NCBI RefSeq assembly: GCF_900142645.1
Contig: NZ_FRBP01000013.1
Coordinates: 84,144 to 148,143 of the forward strand
Length of the DNA: 64,000 nucleotides
From: Eubacterium callanderi
Lineage (GTDB): Bacteria > Bacillota > Clostridia > Eubacteriales > Eubacteriaceae
Direction of reading: 5' to 3'
The position numbers and the translations under genes were made by a program. Shown piece by piece: positions 1-8,557 of the stretch (positions are counted from its first letter, which is position 1; each line of letters opens with the position of its first letter). The notes below the pieces were generated by a model. It saw only the letters and a program-made list of their open reading frames with translations. It did not search any database and had not been told where the DNA came from.

Positions 1-795
1 TTTGCAATACCAGCAGCTAATTTTATTGACTTGGAATCACTGAAATGGCATGTAGAGGTAGCCGAAAGGCTGGGACTTCCTCTTATTCTGGCTTTGGCAG
101 AAAGCCATCTGGGGGATGACATTAATCTGGAGGACGCGGCTCTTGTCGGTAAAAAATATGCTGAAGCTGCAAAAGTTCCAGTAGTTTTACATCTGGATCA
201 TGGTGCGACGCCAGAACTCATTAAAAGAGCCATTGATCTGGGTTTTTCTTCAGTTATGATTGATGCTTCGATGGAAAGCTTTGATGTTAATGCTGCCAGA
301 ACAAAAGAAATTATTGACTATGCTCATCCAAGGGGTGTGGTGGTAGAGGCTGAAATTGGACATGTAGGGGCTGGGGAAAACTATGAGAATCATGACGAGA
401 CAGACTCAAAGTATACTACAGTAGAAGATGCTGAAAACTTTATTAAAGCTACAAATGTCGACTCTCTGGCGATTTCAATCGGGACAGCCCATGGTATGTA
501 TAAGGGGATTCCCGAAATTAACTTTGACCGTTTGAAAGAAATAGCGGCGGCTGTGAATACACCATTAGTTCTTCATGGCGGCTCCTCGTCGGGAGATAAA
601 AACTTAAACAAATGCGCAGTGAGTGGCATTGCCAAGATCAATATTTTTTCTGATTTTCTGGCCGGCGCTATGGAAAGTCTGAATGAACAAAAGCCAGATA
701 ATTACCTGGATGTTAAGAAGGCTTCTAAAGAGGGGATGCAGAAAACCCTTGAGCATTATTATGGTATTTTTGAGACAAAAGCAGTGGAGGTATAA
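1..795 (+). CDS. Class II (zinc) ketose-bisphosphate aldolase, 5' end cut by window
   Basis: The reading frame is open from base 1, so the true start lies before the window; a TTG at 31 would remove the conserved N-terminal strand. The 264 visible codons match the class II fructose/tagatose-bisphosphate aldolase family. Zinc and phosphate-site landmarks are visible in order: LHLDHG, EIGHVGAGE, IGTAHG and LHGGSSSG. The family splits a ketose 1,6-bisphosphate into dihydroxyacetone phosphate and an aldehyde in the cytoplasm. Three bases separate it from the isomerase-like gene downstream, so the two are co-transcribed. The exact sugar (fructose, tagatose or another ketose) cannot be read from the motifs; the nearby polyol PTS suggests a sugar-alcohol pathway. 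Confidence 0.9.
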   Translation, partial: FAIPAANFIDLESLKWHVEVAERLGLPLILALAESHLGDDINLEDAALVGKKYAEAAKVPVVLHLDHGATPELIKRAIDLGFSSVMIDASMESFDVNAARTKEIIDYAHPRGVVVEAEIGHVGAGENYENHDETDSKYTTVEDAENFIKATNVDSLAISIGTAHGMYKGIPEINFDRLKEIAAAVNTPLVLHGGSSSGDKNLNKCAVSGIAKINIFSDFLAGAMESLNEQKPDNYLDVKKASKEGMQKTLEHYYGIFETKAVEV

Positions 796-798
796 ACA

Positions 799-1512
799 AT
801 GAGAAAAGTGAGAACACCTTTTTTGATCGTCAATCCAAAGTCCTATCTCTATGGCGAAAAAAGCCTGGAATTAGCTAAAGCCGCCGACAGGGTAGCAGAA
901 GATACTGGAGTTGAAATTTTTTTCACCTGTCCTTTTGCGGATATTCGTTACATTGCTGAAAACACTAAAAATATTATTGTGACGGCTCAGCATATGGAAT
1001 CACTGCGCCCTGGAAGAGGGATGGGACACGTGCTGCCGGAATCATTGAAAGCAGCGGGAGCAGAAGCGGTATTTTTAAACCACGCCGAGAACAGCTGTAC
1101 AGTGGCAGAACTGTATGCGACCATGAATCGGGCAAAAGAACTTGAAATGATTACAGTGGTCTGTGCGGATTCGGTTGTGGAATCAAGGGCGATTGCAGAA
1201 ATGAAGCCGAATATTTTGCTGTCTGAACCAACGGATCTTATCGGTACGGGAGAGACGGCGGATGATAGCTACGTTCTGGAAACGACTGAACAGATCCATG
1301 CTGTGAATCCGGAAATTTTGATCATGATCGCCTCTGGAGTTAATTCTCCAGAAGATGTTTATAATATTATTAAGCTGGGCGCAGACGGGACAGGTGCGAC
1401 CTCCGGCATTATAGGAGCGCCTGATCCTGCGCGGATGGTCCGCGAAATGGCAGAGGCCATGGCTAAGGCGGATAAAGAAAAGAAAGGGGAACAATGCAAT
1501 GAAAATGTATAA
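799..1512 (+). CDS. Triosephosphate isomerase family protein
   Basis: A 237-residue TIM-barrel protein of the short, archaeal-like triosephosphate isomerase type. The catalytic set is recognisable: N12-P-K14 near the N-terminus, H95 in FLNHAEN and E143 in SEPTDLIGTG, followed by a C-terminal phosphate loop (GADGTGATSG). It should interconvert an aldose and ketose phosphate. Being wedged between a class II aldolase and a YjbQ gene suggests a pathway-specific isomerase (dihydroxyacetone phosphate/glyceraldehyde 3-phosphate or a tetrose phosphate) rather than the housekeeping TpiA. Its 3' end overlaps yjbQ by 14 bases, which suggests translational coupling. The substrate is an inference. Confidence 0.82.
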   Translation: MRKVRTPFLIVNPKSYLYGEKSLELAKAADRVAEDTGVEIFFTCPFADIRYIAENTKNIIVTAQHMESLRPGRGMGHVLPESLKAAGAEAVFLNHAENSCTVAELYATMNRAKELEMITVVCADSVVESRAIAEMKPNILLSEPTDLIGTGETADDSYVLETTEQIHAVNPEILIMIASGVNSPEDVYNIIKLGADGTGATSGIIGAPDPARMVREMAEAMAKADKEKKGEQCNENV

Positions 1513-2020
1513 AGAACAAATTGAACTGGAGTCTCACGGCGGCAGACCCACTTATTTTGACATCACACCACAGTTGAAAAAAATTATTCAAGAGAGCGGT
1601 ATTAAAGATGGTATCTGTGCTGTCTCCTCGCCGCATACTACCTGCGCTGTCTTTTTTGAGGAGTTTGTCCACGATTATACCGAAGAAGGTGATGAATTTT
1701 TACAAGTCGATTTAAACAATGGGCTTAATAAAATTTTCCCCAGGCATGAAACAGCAGAACAATATCTTTATCCCGGTGAGGAGCATTATCGAGAGGTCGA
1801 ATCCTGGCCGAATGCCGAAACCTATCTGCCGGGAGGCGACCGGACGCAGCTTTTTAATTGTGACGCCCATCTGAAAGCAACGATCATTGGCTCAAGTGAA
1901 GTTTTTGATGTAGAAAACGGAAATCTTGGCGTTGGTGTGACGGGATATGCTTATTTTGTTGATTTTGACTGCTCGCGCCCCAGACCAAGAAAATGTAAGG
2001 TCTGCATTATTGGCGAATAA
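1499..2020 (+). CDS. yjbQ: YjbQ/UPF0047 family protein
   Basis: A 173-residue protein with the YjbQ signatures: SSPHTTCAVFF near residue 45 (the conserved His-Thr-Thr) and NCDAHLKATIIG followed by GNLGVGV near the C-terminus. Members are usually about 130-140 residues, so this copy carries an extra segment around residues 85-115 (tyrosine, glutamate and proline rich). The family has been reported to have weak thiamine-phosphate synthase activity, but its physiological role is unsettled. It often sits beside sugar-catabolic genes, as here behind an aldolase and an isomerase. The ATG at 1499 lies 9 bases after a purine-rich ribosome site and overlaps the preceding gene. Confidence 0.85.
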   Translation: MKMYKEQIELESHGGRPTYFDITPQLKKIIQESGIKDGICAVSSPHTTCAVFFEEFVHDYTEEGDEFLQVDLNNGLNKIFPRHETAEQYLYPGEEHYREVESWPNAETYLPGGDRTQLFNCDAHLKATIIGSSEVFDVENGNLGVGVTGYAYFVDFDCSRPRPRKCKVCIIGE

Positions 2021-2033
2021 TTTTTAATATAAT

Positions 2034-2083
2034 ATAAAAAATGCTGTACTCTCTATTTTTAATGAGAATATAGCATTTTTTTG
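2034..2083 (+). terminator. Rho-independent terminator after yjbQ
   Basis: The inverted repeat AAAAATGCTGT...ATAGCATTTTTTT begins just after the yjbQ stop. The stem continues through CTCT...GAGA and ends in a run of seven T. It separates the aldolase operon from the gut operon. The leftward A-run means it could also act on the opposite strand. Confidence 0.75.
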
Positions 2084-2332
2084 TTTTAGAAAAAGAAAAG
2101 TTAGGAACAAAAATAATATAGATCATTTTTTATTTTTGTAAACTATTTATGATTGTTAAACAAATAACATCATAAAATTATCATTTGTAAATTATAAAAA
2201 CGTAATCTAAAATGATATTATTTTAACGAATGAAACAAATAAAGCATAAGAAAACGAATGCAATTCGCTAAATTAAGCCAAAGTTATATAAAATTTAATA
2301 TCAAAGATCACAAGGATGATTTCAATATCTGA

Positions 2333-2361
2333 TTGACATTTACAAATGTGCGTTATATAAT
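2333..2361 (+). promoter_or_regulatory. Consensus sigma-A promoter of the gut operon, with overlapping palindrome
   Basis: A perfect TTGACA (2333-2338) is spaced 17 bases from a perfect TATAAT (2356-2361), inside a very AT-rich 350-bp gap (2084-2435) that holds no gene. The -35 box and spacer overlap the palindrome ACATTT-AC-AAATGT (2336-2349). Related TTTGTAAA-type words occur upstream at 2133-2143 and 2182-2192. A promoter this strong normally needs a repressor, so these are candidate operators. Confidence 0.8.
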
Positions 2362-2435
2362 GCGATTAAAGCCAAGAACAAAAGACAAAAATAGAAGCAT
2401 TCAGACTAAAAAATTAAAATAAGGGGAAAAGGAAA

Positions 2436-2936
2436 ATGCAAAGAAATTTATTGTTTTTAGTTGTATTTGCGTTGATGGCACTTCAGATGGTACTCAGCTT
2501 GTTTCAGATAAAGCGCTATCAGCGTGAACTGGGCAAGTTAAGAGGAACCGGTACCATTGGTATTGGACATACGAAAGGGGGGCTGAAGGCAGGACAAATT
2601 TTGATTGTGTCTTATAGCAGGCGTAAAGATCAGGTAGTGGCTTACCGTCAGATGAAAGGGCTTACCATTTTTGCAGGGTTTAAGACAAACGAAGCCATTC
2701 TTGGAAAAAGTCTGTCAGATTTGAAAGATATTGGTTTGAAAGAAGATGCCCGGGAATTCCGGCGTAGAAGGCGGAAGCATCCTTATGACCCAGAAGAGAT
2801 GTCTAAAAAAAAGGGGGCACTCATTCAGGCGGTAGAGGCCATCGAAAGAAGGCTTGCTGTGGAAGATACGCAAACAGAGAATAAAAAACGGATGCTCGAA
2901 TGCACTGGACAACTCACGGCAAAGGAATCAATGTAA
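2436..2936 (+). CDS. gutM: GutM-type transcriptional regulator of the glucitol operon
   Basis: A 166-residue protein with one N-terminal membrane segment (about residues 4-20), then the GutM/SrlM pattern: GIGHTKGGLKAGQILIV and an AYRQMKGLTIF-like stretch. The C-terminal part is basic and acidic (RRRRRKHPYDPEE). GutM proteins activate glucitol operons and nearly always sit just before the PTS genes, as here. It is the first gene after the consensus promoter at 2333-2361, with GGGGAAAAGG before the ATG. The tail beyond residue 115 is longer than in the E. coli protein, which I recall as about 119 residues. Confidence 0.85.
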   Translation: MQRNLLFLVVFALMALQMVLSLFQIKRYQRELGKLRGTGTIGIGHTKGGLKAGQILIVSYSRRKDQVVAYRQMKGLTIFAGFKTNEAILGKSLSDLKDIGLKEDAREFRRRRRKHPYDPEEMSKKKGALIQAVEAIERRLAVEDTQTENKKRMLECTGQLTAKESM

Positions 2937-3016
2937 ATAATACGCTGTATGTAAAATGTTGATGATCCGTTTACATATCAGCAATTATTAAAAAAGAAAA
3001 GAACGAGGAGGTAATT

Positions 3017-3547
3017 ATGGAATTCTTATCAAATTTAGCTACTGCATTTATTGGGCTGTTTCAAATTGGGGGTGAACAGTTTGTAGGGTACATCACCGGA
3101 ATCATTCCAACACTTGTCTGTTTGATCACAGCAGTCAATGCTCTGATCGCAATCATCGGTCAGGACAAGGTCGATAAGCTGGGAATTATCTGCAGCAAAA
3201 ACTTTTTACTCAGATACACGCTGCTGCCGATCCTGTCAATGTTTTTCCTGTGCAACCCAATGGCCTACACAATGGGACGTTTTCTGGATGAAAAATACAA
3301 ACCCGCATTTTATGATGCGGCAGTGTCTTTCTGTCATCCAATCACAGGTTTGTTTCCGCATGCTAATGCTGGTGAATACTTTGTTTACGGCGGGATTGCG
3401 GCAGGGCTCACAACCCTAGGCAAGGATCTGGGCCCACTGGCAATCCGCTACTTTATTGTCGGCGTTATCGTAATATTGATCCGTGGGATTATCTGCGAGC
3501 GATTGACCATTAAGTTTATGAAAAAGGGGGAAAACGCAAATGTATAA
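3017..3547 (+). CDS. srlA: PTS glucitol/sorbitol transporter subunit IIC
   Basis: A 176-residue integral membrane protein matching the SrlA (EIIC2) subunit. Its hydrophobic segments cover roughly residues 20-45, 60-85 and 130-165. Conserved stretches include [18 protein letters not shown] and [16 protein letters not shown]. Together with SrlE it forms the membrane channel that imports and phosphorylates a hexitol. AGGAGG sits 7 bases before the ATG. Its 3' end overlaps srlE by 8 bases. Confidence 0.92.
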   Translation: MEFLSNLATAFIGLFQIGGEQFVGYITGIIPTLVCLITAVNALIAIIGQDKVDKLGIICSKNFLLRYTLLPILSMFFLCNPMAYTMGRFLDEKYKPAFYDAAVSFCHPITGLFPHANAGEYFVYGGIAAGLTTLGKDLGPLAIRYFIVGVIVILIRGIICERLTIKFMKKGENANV

Positions 3548-4529
3548 AGCCGTTAAAGTATCAAAGGGTTCTTCAGGCTGGGGTGGCCCGCTGGTGATCC
3601 AGCCAACCGAAAAGCGTAATAAAATTGTATCTGTTACAGGTGGCGGTATCGACCCGCTCACTAAAAGAATCGCTGAGCTGACAGGAGCGACTGCTGTTGA
3701 TGGCTTCTCAACAGGTGTTCCTGATGATGAATTTGCATGCGTTGTCATTGACTGCGGCGGTACAGCCCGATGCGGTGTTTACCCTAAAAAGCAGATACCG
3801 ACCATTAACATCACTTCAGTAGGACAGAGCGGTCCGCTGGCTAAATTTATCACCGAAGATATCTATGTATCGGGGGTAAAGCCTGAGACCATTCAGCTGG
3901 CCGATGGCTCTGAAGCACCAATTGCCACTGAAAAAACCATACAAAAGGAAAAACAGAAGAAAGAAGAAAGCAAAAATAAGAAAAGCGATAAGGGTGACAA
4001 GAAAGAAAGCATTATCGTACGTCTTGGTAAAGGCGTTGGCGGCGTTGTTGGCAAATTCTTTCAGGCAGGCCGTGACACCATCGATATGGTTATCCGTAAT
4101 ATCCTTCCTTTTATGGCCTTTGTTGCCATGCTTATCGGGATTATCCAGGGAACCGGTCTTGGCGACTGGATCGCAAACACGATTTCACCGCTTGCAAATA
4201 CACTGCCGGGCTTGTTGGTTATCTGTATTATCTGCGCCATACCAATTATTTCCCCAATTATCGGACCAGGCGCTGTCATTGCTCAGGTAGTCGGTGTTTT
4301 AATTGGTCAGCAGATTGGTGTAGGCGCCATCAATCCTTCACTGGCATTGCCAGCACTCTTTGCCATTGACGCACAGGTAGGCTGTGATTTTGTACCGGTC
4401 GGCCTTTCCCTTGGTGAAGCAGAGCCGGAAACCATTGATGCCGGTGTACCAGCCGTACTGTTTGAGCGCTTGATCACAGGCCCTGTGGCTGTTCTGATCG
4501 CTTATGCTTTCAGTATTGGTTTATATTAA
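3540..4529 (+). CDS. srlE: PTS glucitol/sorbitol transporter subunit IIB-C1
   Basis: A 329-residue SrlE-type subunit. The N-terminal IIB domain (residues 1-125) carries [15 protein letters not shown]; one of the cysteines C72/C78 is the phosphorylation site. The membrane domain starts near residue 180 and ends with the [19 protein letters not shown] and [13 protein letters not shown] motifs of the family. Between the domains lies a strongly charged, lysine-rich linker (about residues 131-157) that looks unstructured. Expected reaction: phosphate transfer from HPr through IIA to this cysteine and on to the incoming polyol. Confidence 0.92.
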   Translation: MYKAVKVSKGSSGWGGPLVIQPTEKRNKIVSVTGGGIDPLTKRIAELTGATAVDGFSTGVPDDEFACVVIDCGGTARCGVYPKKQIPTINITSVGQSGPLAKFITEDIYVSGVKPETIQLADGSEAPIATEKTIQKEKQKKEESKNKKSDKGDKKESIIVRLGKGVGGVVGKFFQAGRDTIDMVIRNILPFMAFVAMLIGIIQGTGLGDWIANTISPLANTLPGLLVICIICAIPIISPIIGPGAVIAQVVGVLIGQQIGVGAINPSLALPALFAIDAQVGCDFVPVGLSLGEAEPETIDAGVPAVLFERLITGPVAVLIAYAFSIGLY

Positions 4530-4543
4530 AAGGCAGAGATGAA

Positions 4544-4906
4544 ATGGACTATAAAAGCACTGTAACAACCATTGGGCCGCTGGTAGAGGAAATGGCGGAA
4601 GAAGGAAATTTTATAATCGTATTTAATGAAAATGCACCAGAATCTCTTGCAGAGATGTCTGTTCTTCACACTATCTGTGATATGGATCAGGAAATTAAGC
4701 CAAGAGATGTGGTCATTTTTGGAAACAACCAATATATTGTTACCGCAGTGGGTGAGGAAGCAAACCACACTTTAAAAGCGATGGGGCACTGCTCTTTTAA
4801 ATTTACAGGCCAAGAGGCTGTGGAACTTCCTGGACAGATTGAACTGTCTGGCGGTGATCTGCCAGAAATAAAGCCTGGAGATCAGTTTGAAATTTTATTC
4901 ACTTAA
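4544..4906 (+). CDS. srlB: PTS glucitol/sorbitol transporter subunit IIA
   Basis: A 120-residue cytoplasmic SrlB-type IIA. It shows the family features FNENAPESLAEMSVLHT, with the likely phospho-acceptor histidine in VLHTICD, then IVTAVGEEANHTLKAMGHC and a C-terminal LSGGDLPEIKPGDQF. It accepts phosphate from HPr and passes it to SrlE. The gap to srlE is 14 bases with AGGCAGAG before the start. It completes a three-gene transporter set in the order IIC-IIBC-IIA. Confidence 0.9.
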   Translation: MDYKSTVTTIGPLVEEMAEEGNFIIVFNENAPESLAEMSVLHTICDMDQEIKPRDVVIFGNNQYIVTAVGEEANHTLKAMGHCSFKFTGQEAVELPGQIELSGGDLPEIKPGDQFEILFT

Positions 4907-4987
4907 TATGACAGTGGAGAGCAGACTTATTAAGCTGTCGGATAAAAATCGTTTAACAAATTTTTAATATAGAAAGAGGTATTTAAA

Positions 4988-6289
4988 ATGATTAACATGA
5001 TGTACAAGCTTCAGAAGTTGGAAGACGAAGGTAAACCAATTAAGGCCAGTATTGTTGGCGCAGGCCAGATGGGCTGCGGTATGGCCGCTCAGATGACAGT
5101 TATGAAAGGGATGGATCCGGTAGTTGTGGTTGACGTTGTGCTTGAAAATGCAAAACGTGCGTATCTGGATTCCGGTTATAAAGAAGGCGAAGACTTTGTA
5201 GAAGCGGAAACAGTTGAAGAAGCTAATAAGCTTCTGGCAGAAGGCAAGTTTATTGTTACAAAAAATAATGAAATCGCAACAAAATGTGACATTATCGATT
5301 GTGCTGTCGACGCAACCGGCGTGCCGGAAGTTGGTGCCAAGGTTGCAATGGACGCCATCAACGCCGGTAAACATATCTGTATGTTAAATGTTGAAACTGA
5401 CGTGTGCATCGGCCATCTTTTATATAAACTGGCCAACAACGCAGGTGTTGTCTACACTGGTTCCGCAGGAGACGAACCAGGTGCTGTTGTTGAAATGTAT
5501 GATTATGCAAAAGGCCTCGGATTTGATGTCAAGGTTGTTGGTAAAGGTAAAAACAATCCTCTGGCTCTGGAGTGCACACCAGAAACCGTTGCAGAAATCG
5601 CAAAAGAGAAAGGCGCTTCTCCAAAAATGATTTGTGCCTTCAAGGATGGCACTAAAACCATGGTCGAGATGACTGCAATGGCCAATGCCACAGGCTTTGT
5701 ACCAGATGTTACCGGTGCACATGGCGCCGAAAGCGATGTTGCCCACTTGAATGATGTGTTAAGCCTTAAGAGCGAAGGACGCGGTGGTGTGTTAGACAAT
5801 TATGGTGTCATTGAATATATCAATGGCGTGGCGCCTGGTGTGTTTGTAATTATCGGAACAGATCAGCCGGATATTGCTGCAGAGCTGACTTATCTGAGTA
5901 TGGGGCCTGGACCAAATTATACACTGTACCGTCCGTATCACTTAACTTCTTTAGAAACACCAATGTCTGTAGCAAAGGCCTGCATAGATCATGAACCGAC
6001 GATTGTACCGCGCTGCGGCCGTGTGGCTGAAACCATTGCTGTCGCTAAAAAGGATATGAAAGCTGGAGAAATGCTGGATGGCATCGGCGGGTATACCATT
6101 CGGGGAACCTTCATGGCTGCCTCAGAAGCCGACAGACAGAACGCACTGCCGATGGGACTTGTCGACAAAAAAACACAGCTGGTCCATGATAAAAAGGCCG
6201 GTGAAGTGATTACCTATGACGATGTTGTACTGAACAATGATAACCTGATTGTACAACTGCGCAAATTACAGGACGAATTATTTATCTAA
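4988..6289 (+). CDS. COG4091-like NAD(P)-dependent dehydrogenase with C-terminal SAF domain
   Basis: A 433-residue oxidoreductase. The N-terminal Rossmann motif IVGAGQMGCGMAAQM (residues 22-36) is followed by a catalytic region resembling homoserine dehydrogenase (ATGVPEVGAKVAMDAI; YTGSAGDEPGAVVEM). The end resembles a SAF fold (KKDMKAGEMLDGIGGYTIRG onward, about residues 350-410). This architecture is labelled a predicted homoserine dehydrogenase, but family members often sit in sugar operons. Here it directly follows the PTS genes, where sorbitol-6-phosphate dehydrogenase (SrlD) would normally be, and no SrlD-type short-chain dehydrogenase is present. I infer it oxidises the polyol phosphate made by the PTS. 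Confidence 0.72.
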   Translation: MINMMYKLQKLEDEGKPIKASIVGAGQMGCGMAAQMTVMKGMDPVVVVDVVLENAKRAYLDSGYKEGEDFVEAETVEEANKLLAEGKFIVTKNNEIATKCDIIDCAVDATGVPEVGAKVAMDAINAGKHICMLNVETDVCIGHLLYKLANNAGVVYTGSAGDEPGAVVEMYDYAKGLGFDVKVVGKGKNNPLALECTPETVAEIAKEKGASPKMICAFKDGTKTMVEMTAMANATGFVPDVTGAHGAESDVAHLNDVLSLKSEGRGGVLDNYGVIEYINGVAPGVFVIIGTDQPDIAAELTYLSMGPGPNYTLYRPYHLTSLETPMSVAKACIDHEPTIVPRCGRVAETIAVAKKDMKAGEMLDGIGGYTIRGTFMAASEADRQNALPMGLVDKKTQLVHDKKAGEVITYDDVVLNNDNLIVQLRKLQDELFI

Positions 6290-6301
6290 CCTTTACCCCT
6301 T

Positions 6302-6355
6302 GCCTGGACAGGATGTGGAGACAGCAAGCACTTCACACTTGTCTGGGCACTTTTT
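6302..6355 (+). terminator. Possible attenuator hairpin ahead of HPr
   Basis: GCCTGGACA (6302-6310) can pair with TGTCTGGGC (6340-6348), with two G-T pairs. Five T follow, and then the HPr ribosome site begins. It may attenuate or process the transcript between the dehydrogenase and HPr; the long loop makes it weaker than the other terminators here. Confidence 0.4.
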
Positions 6356-6373
6356 AAAAAAGGAGAAAACAAA

Positions 6374-6649
6374 ATGCACACACAAAAACTGACGGTCGTT
6401 AACCCTACCGGCCTGCACGCGCGGCCAGCAGCAGAGTTCTGTAAGATCGCTGGGACCTATCAATCAAAAATTAGCCTTAAACGCCTGGGAGAAAACGAAA
6501 AAGAAGGAAACGGAAAGTCTGTGATCGCTGTTATGGCTATGGGACTGCCAAAAGGCTGTGAGATCGAAATCAGCGCAGAAGGCGAGGATGAATACGCAGC
6601 GGTTGAGGCTCTGGCAGAGTTAGTCAGAGGCGGATTTGGTGAAATATAA
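6374..6649 (+). CDS. HPr family phosphocarrier protein
   Basis: A 91-residue HPr. The active-site histidine is H15 in NPTGLHARPAAEF. The regulatory serine is the S in GKSVIAVMAMG; a three-residue insertion (ENEKEG region) places it at residue 49 instead of 46. It would relay phosphate from enzyme I to the operon's SrlB. Its place as last gene of a polyol operon suggests a dedicated or accessory HPr, perhaps in addition to a housekeeping ptsH elsewhere. GGAG lies 8 bases before the ATG. Confidence 0.9.
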   Translation: MHTQKLTVVNPTGLHARPAAEFCKIAGTYQSKISLKRLGENEKEGNGKSVIAVMAMGLPKGCEIEISAEGEDEYAAVEALAELVRGGFGEI

Positions 6650-6660
6650 ATAATTGGTGG

Positions 6661-6699
6661 CCGTTAAACAGAAAGACTTGTTTAACGGTTCTTTATTTT
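6661..6699 (+). terminator. Rho-independent terminator of the gut operon
   Basis: A perfect 10-bp stem, CCGTTAAACA (6661-6670) with TGTTTAACGG (6679-6688), an 8-base loop and a following T-rich tail end the operon just after HPr. Confidence 0.85.
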
Positions 6700-6761
6700 C
6701 AGGTCAATTTTAAGATATGTGGTATAATCGAGACAGGATATTAAATTGGAATTAATCATCA

Positions 6762-6811
6762 AAAGCTCAGACCAGTGAGAAGCTGCTCTGGGCTTTATTG
6801 TGTTTTTCGTG
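6762..6811. terminator. Bidirectional terminator between HPr and the GNAT gene
   Basis: AAAGCTCAGA (6762-6771) pairs with TCTGGGCTTT (6787-6796) with one G-T pair. A T-rich stretch follows on the plus strand. On the minus strand it lies just beyond the acetyltransferase stop and is probably that gene's terminator. Confidence 0.6.
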
Positions 6812-6838
6812 CTGTTTTTTTTACGATATATTTGTTAT

Positions 6839-7630
6839 CTAACGTGGTGCGGATAAAAGTGCCATATCGCCTACGGCATAAGCTGTGTAAGGTGTTTCCA
6901 GACAATAACCAAGGCTCTCGGCAAGGCGCAGGGATTCTGGGCTGACTGCGTCCCAGCTTGGACAGCGGTTTTGCTGCAGACATTCTAAAATAAGGCGTGA
7001 GCCTACAATCCGCGCCAGCCCCTGTCTTCGGTAAGGCTGTTTGGTATCGATTTGGATTTCGATACCATTGTCGTAATAAGTATAGGAGGAAGCCCCTGCG
7101 ATGATTTCATGGTTTTTAATGATTACAAAGCCAAGGCCGTTTTGTGTATAGTCCTGAGGGTCTTTAAACTGAGAGCATAAATCTCTGGACCAGTCCTCGT
7201 TTTGAAGTGTACTGTAAAGCGAACCGTCAATTTGACAAATTTCGCAGTCCTGAGGAAGCGCTGTGAGATTAGCCCGCAGCTGTTCCTGATCAAAAGCTTC
7301 GGGTTCTTTTTTAAAAGCATAGCGCGTAAATTTTTCGTATTGCCCGTTATAGGCAGATTCGATTAATGGATGCCAGTTTTCCTGGCGTGCGACTAAAGTA
7401 ATAACAGGAACTTTGCTGGGATCGGGAATGTTTCTAATGAGTTCTGGATTGGGTATACCGGCAAAAAAACAGAAATCACCGATTGATATCTGAGCGGACT
7501 GAGGGTTATCGGGATCATCTGCAAAGGCCTGGCCAAGATGCCCCTGAAGGCAGGACCATACTGGTGTTTCATTCCAGCCTTCAAATAATGAAGCAATACA
7601 CCACAGATTTTTTTTCGAAATTGCGTACAA
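6839..7630 (-). CDS. GNAT family N-acetyltransferase
   Basis: A 263-residue protein of the GNAT type that has a long N-terminal region. The acetyl-CoA fold is in the last third: LGFVIIKNHEIIAGASSYTY, then the pyrophosphate-binding loop in YRRQGLARIVGSRLILECL (about residues 206-225), then PSWDAVSPESLRLAESLGY. The substrate cannot be told. It starts at TTG (7630) with AGGAGG six bases upstream. It stands alone, with an 80-base gap to the flavoprotein gene upstream on the same strand. Confidence 0.8.
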   Translation of the reverse strand: MYAISKKNLWCIASLFEGWNETPVWSCLQGHLGQAFADDPDNPQSAQISIGDFCFFAGIPNPELIRNIPDPSKVPVITLVARQENWHPLIESAYNGQYEKFTRYAFKKEPEAFDQEQLRANLTALPQDCEICQIDGSLYSTLQNEDWSRDLCSQFKDPQDYTQNGLGFVIIKNHEIIAGASSYTYYDNGIEIQIDTKQPYRRQGLARIVGSRLILECLQQNRCPSWDAVSPESLRLAESLGYCLETPYTAYAVGDMALLSAPR

Positions 7631-7710
7631 AGCGATCCTCCTGATAATGTAAGATTTAAAAAATCAGCCAGGGGCATAGTCCCCCGGCTTTGTAGTAACA
7701 AAATTATTTT

Positions 7711-8259
7711 TTAAAGGCTCTGTCCAAAAGCAAGAACCTGTTCCAGCCAGCCGCTTTCCAAAATATCATCCTTTTTCCAGACGTCAGAAGCGATAAAAAC
7801 ACCCTTGTCCTGCCATTTCAAATAATCAGCAGTTAATTTATAGCTGTCAATAGCGGGAAGAAAATCCTTTAGATCACTGCTGGCGCCAGTCATCAGCAGG
7901 ACAGATTTTTTACCTGCCAGGGGCATCGTCTGATGCCCCCTGCAAAAAGCGTACATTCGGTCGATGACGGCCTTTAGCTGGGTCGTCATATTGAAAAAAT
8001 ATAGCGGGGATACCAGCACAACCATGTCTGCAGCCAGAAGCATTGGGTAAATTTTCCAAAAATCATCCTTTTGAACGCAGGGGGCGTCAGGCTCGGCATA
8101 GCATTGTTCGCAAGCCAGACATCCGTTTATTTTCATGTGACCAGCAGAAATCATTGTAACCACATGGCCATTTTGCTGAAGGCCCTGTGCAAAGGCGCGG
8201 GCCAGCAGTTCGCTGTTACCGCCTTTTCTGGGACTGGACGAAATAATTAAAACTTTCAT
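7711..8259 (-). CDS. Iron-sulfur flavoprotein / NADPH-dependent FMN reductase family
   Basis: A 182-residue flavodoxin-like protein. The FMN phosphate loop is SSSPRKGGNSELLA (residues 7-20). A compact cysteine motif C47-x2-C50-x2-C53-x7-C61 is the pattern of the archaeal/clostridial iron-sulfur flavoproteins and should bind a 4Fe-4S cluster. VLVSPLYFFNMTTQLKAVIDR is the second flavin-site segment. The start is placed at 8259 (MKVLIISSS) because AGGAGG lies seven bases upstream; a frame extension to 8289 has no such signal. Probable role: electron transfer or reduction of small electrophiles under anaerobic conditions. Confidence 0.83.
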   Translation of the reverse strand: MKVLIISSSPRKGGNSELLARAFAQGLQQNGHVVTMISAGHMKINGCLACEQCYAEPDAPCVQKDDFWKIYPMLLAADMVVLVSPLYFFNMTTQLKAVIDRMYAFCRGHQTMPLAGKKSVLLMTGASSDLKDFLPAIDSYKLTADYLKWQDKGVFIASDVWKKDDILESGWLEQVLAFGQSL

Positions 8260-8392
8260 GTTTAACCTCCTGATAACGTGAACAACCATTGAGTAAAATT
8301 ATAATCCAGTGTGATAATAAAAGCAATGGAAACCTGATAAATCGTGGTGTGAATTTTAAGGCTTTCAGAGAGCGTAAAAGTGTTAATCATAA

Positions 8393-8557
8393 ACAGTATA
8401 CTTGTCAAAACTACTTGTGTTTCATAATAATATATTTTATAATAAAATATAAAATGAACAAGCGTAGACGGATTATTTGCTATGGGAAACAGAAATTGAA
8501 AAGTGATGTAAAAAATACAGAGCAGATCATACGGCTGAGGACAGTATACTTGTCAAA
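8393..8557. repeat. 17-bp direct repeat pair upstream of the c-di-GMP gene
   Basis: ACAGTATACTTGTCAAA occurs at 8393-8409 and again at 8541-8557, 148 bases apart, within the 8290-8682 gap. The gap is AT-rich and carries no convincing gene. The core GTATAC is self-complementary. These could be regulator binding sites for the downstream signalling gene. Confidence 0.55.
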
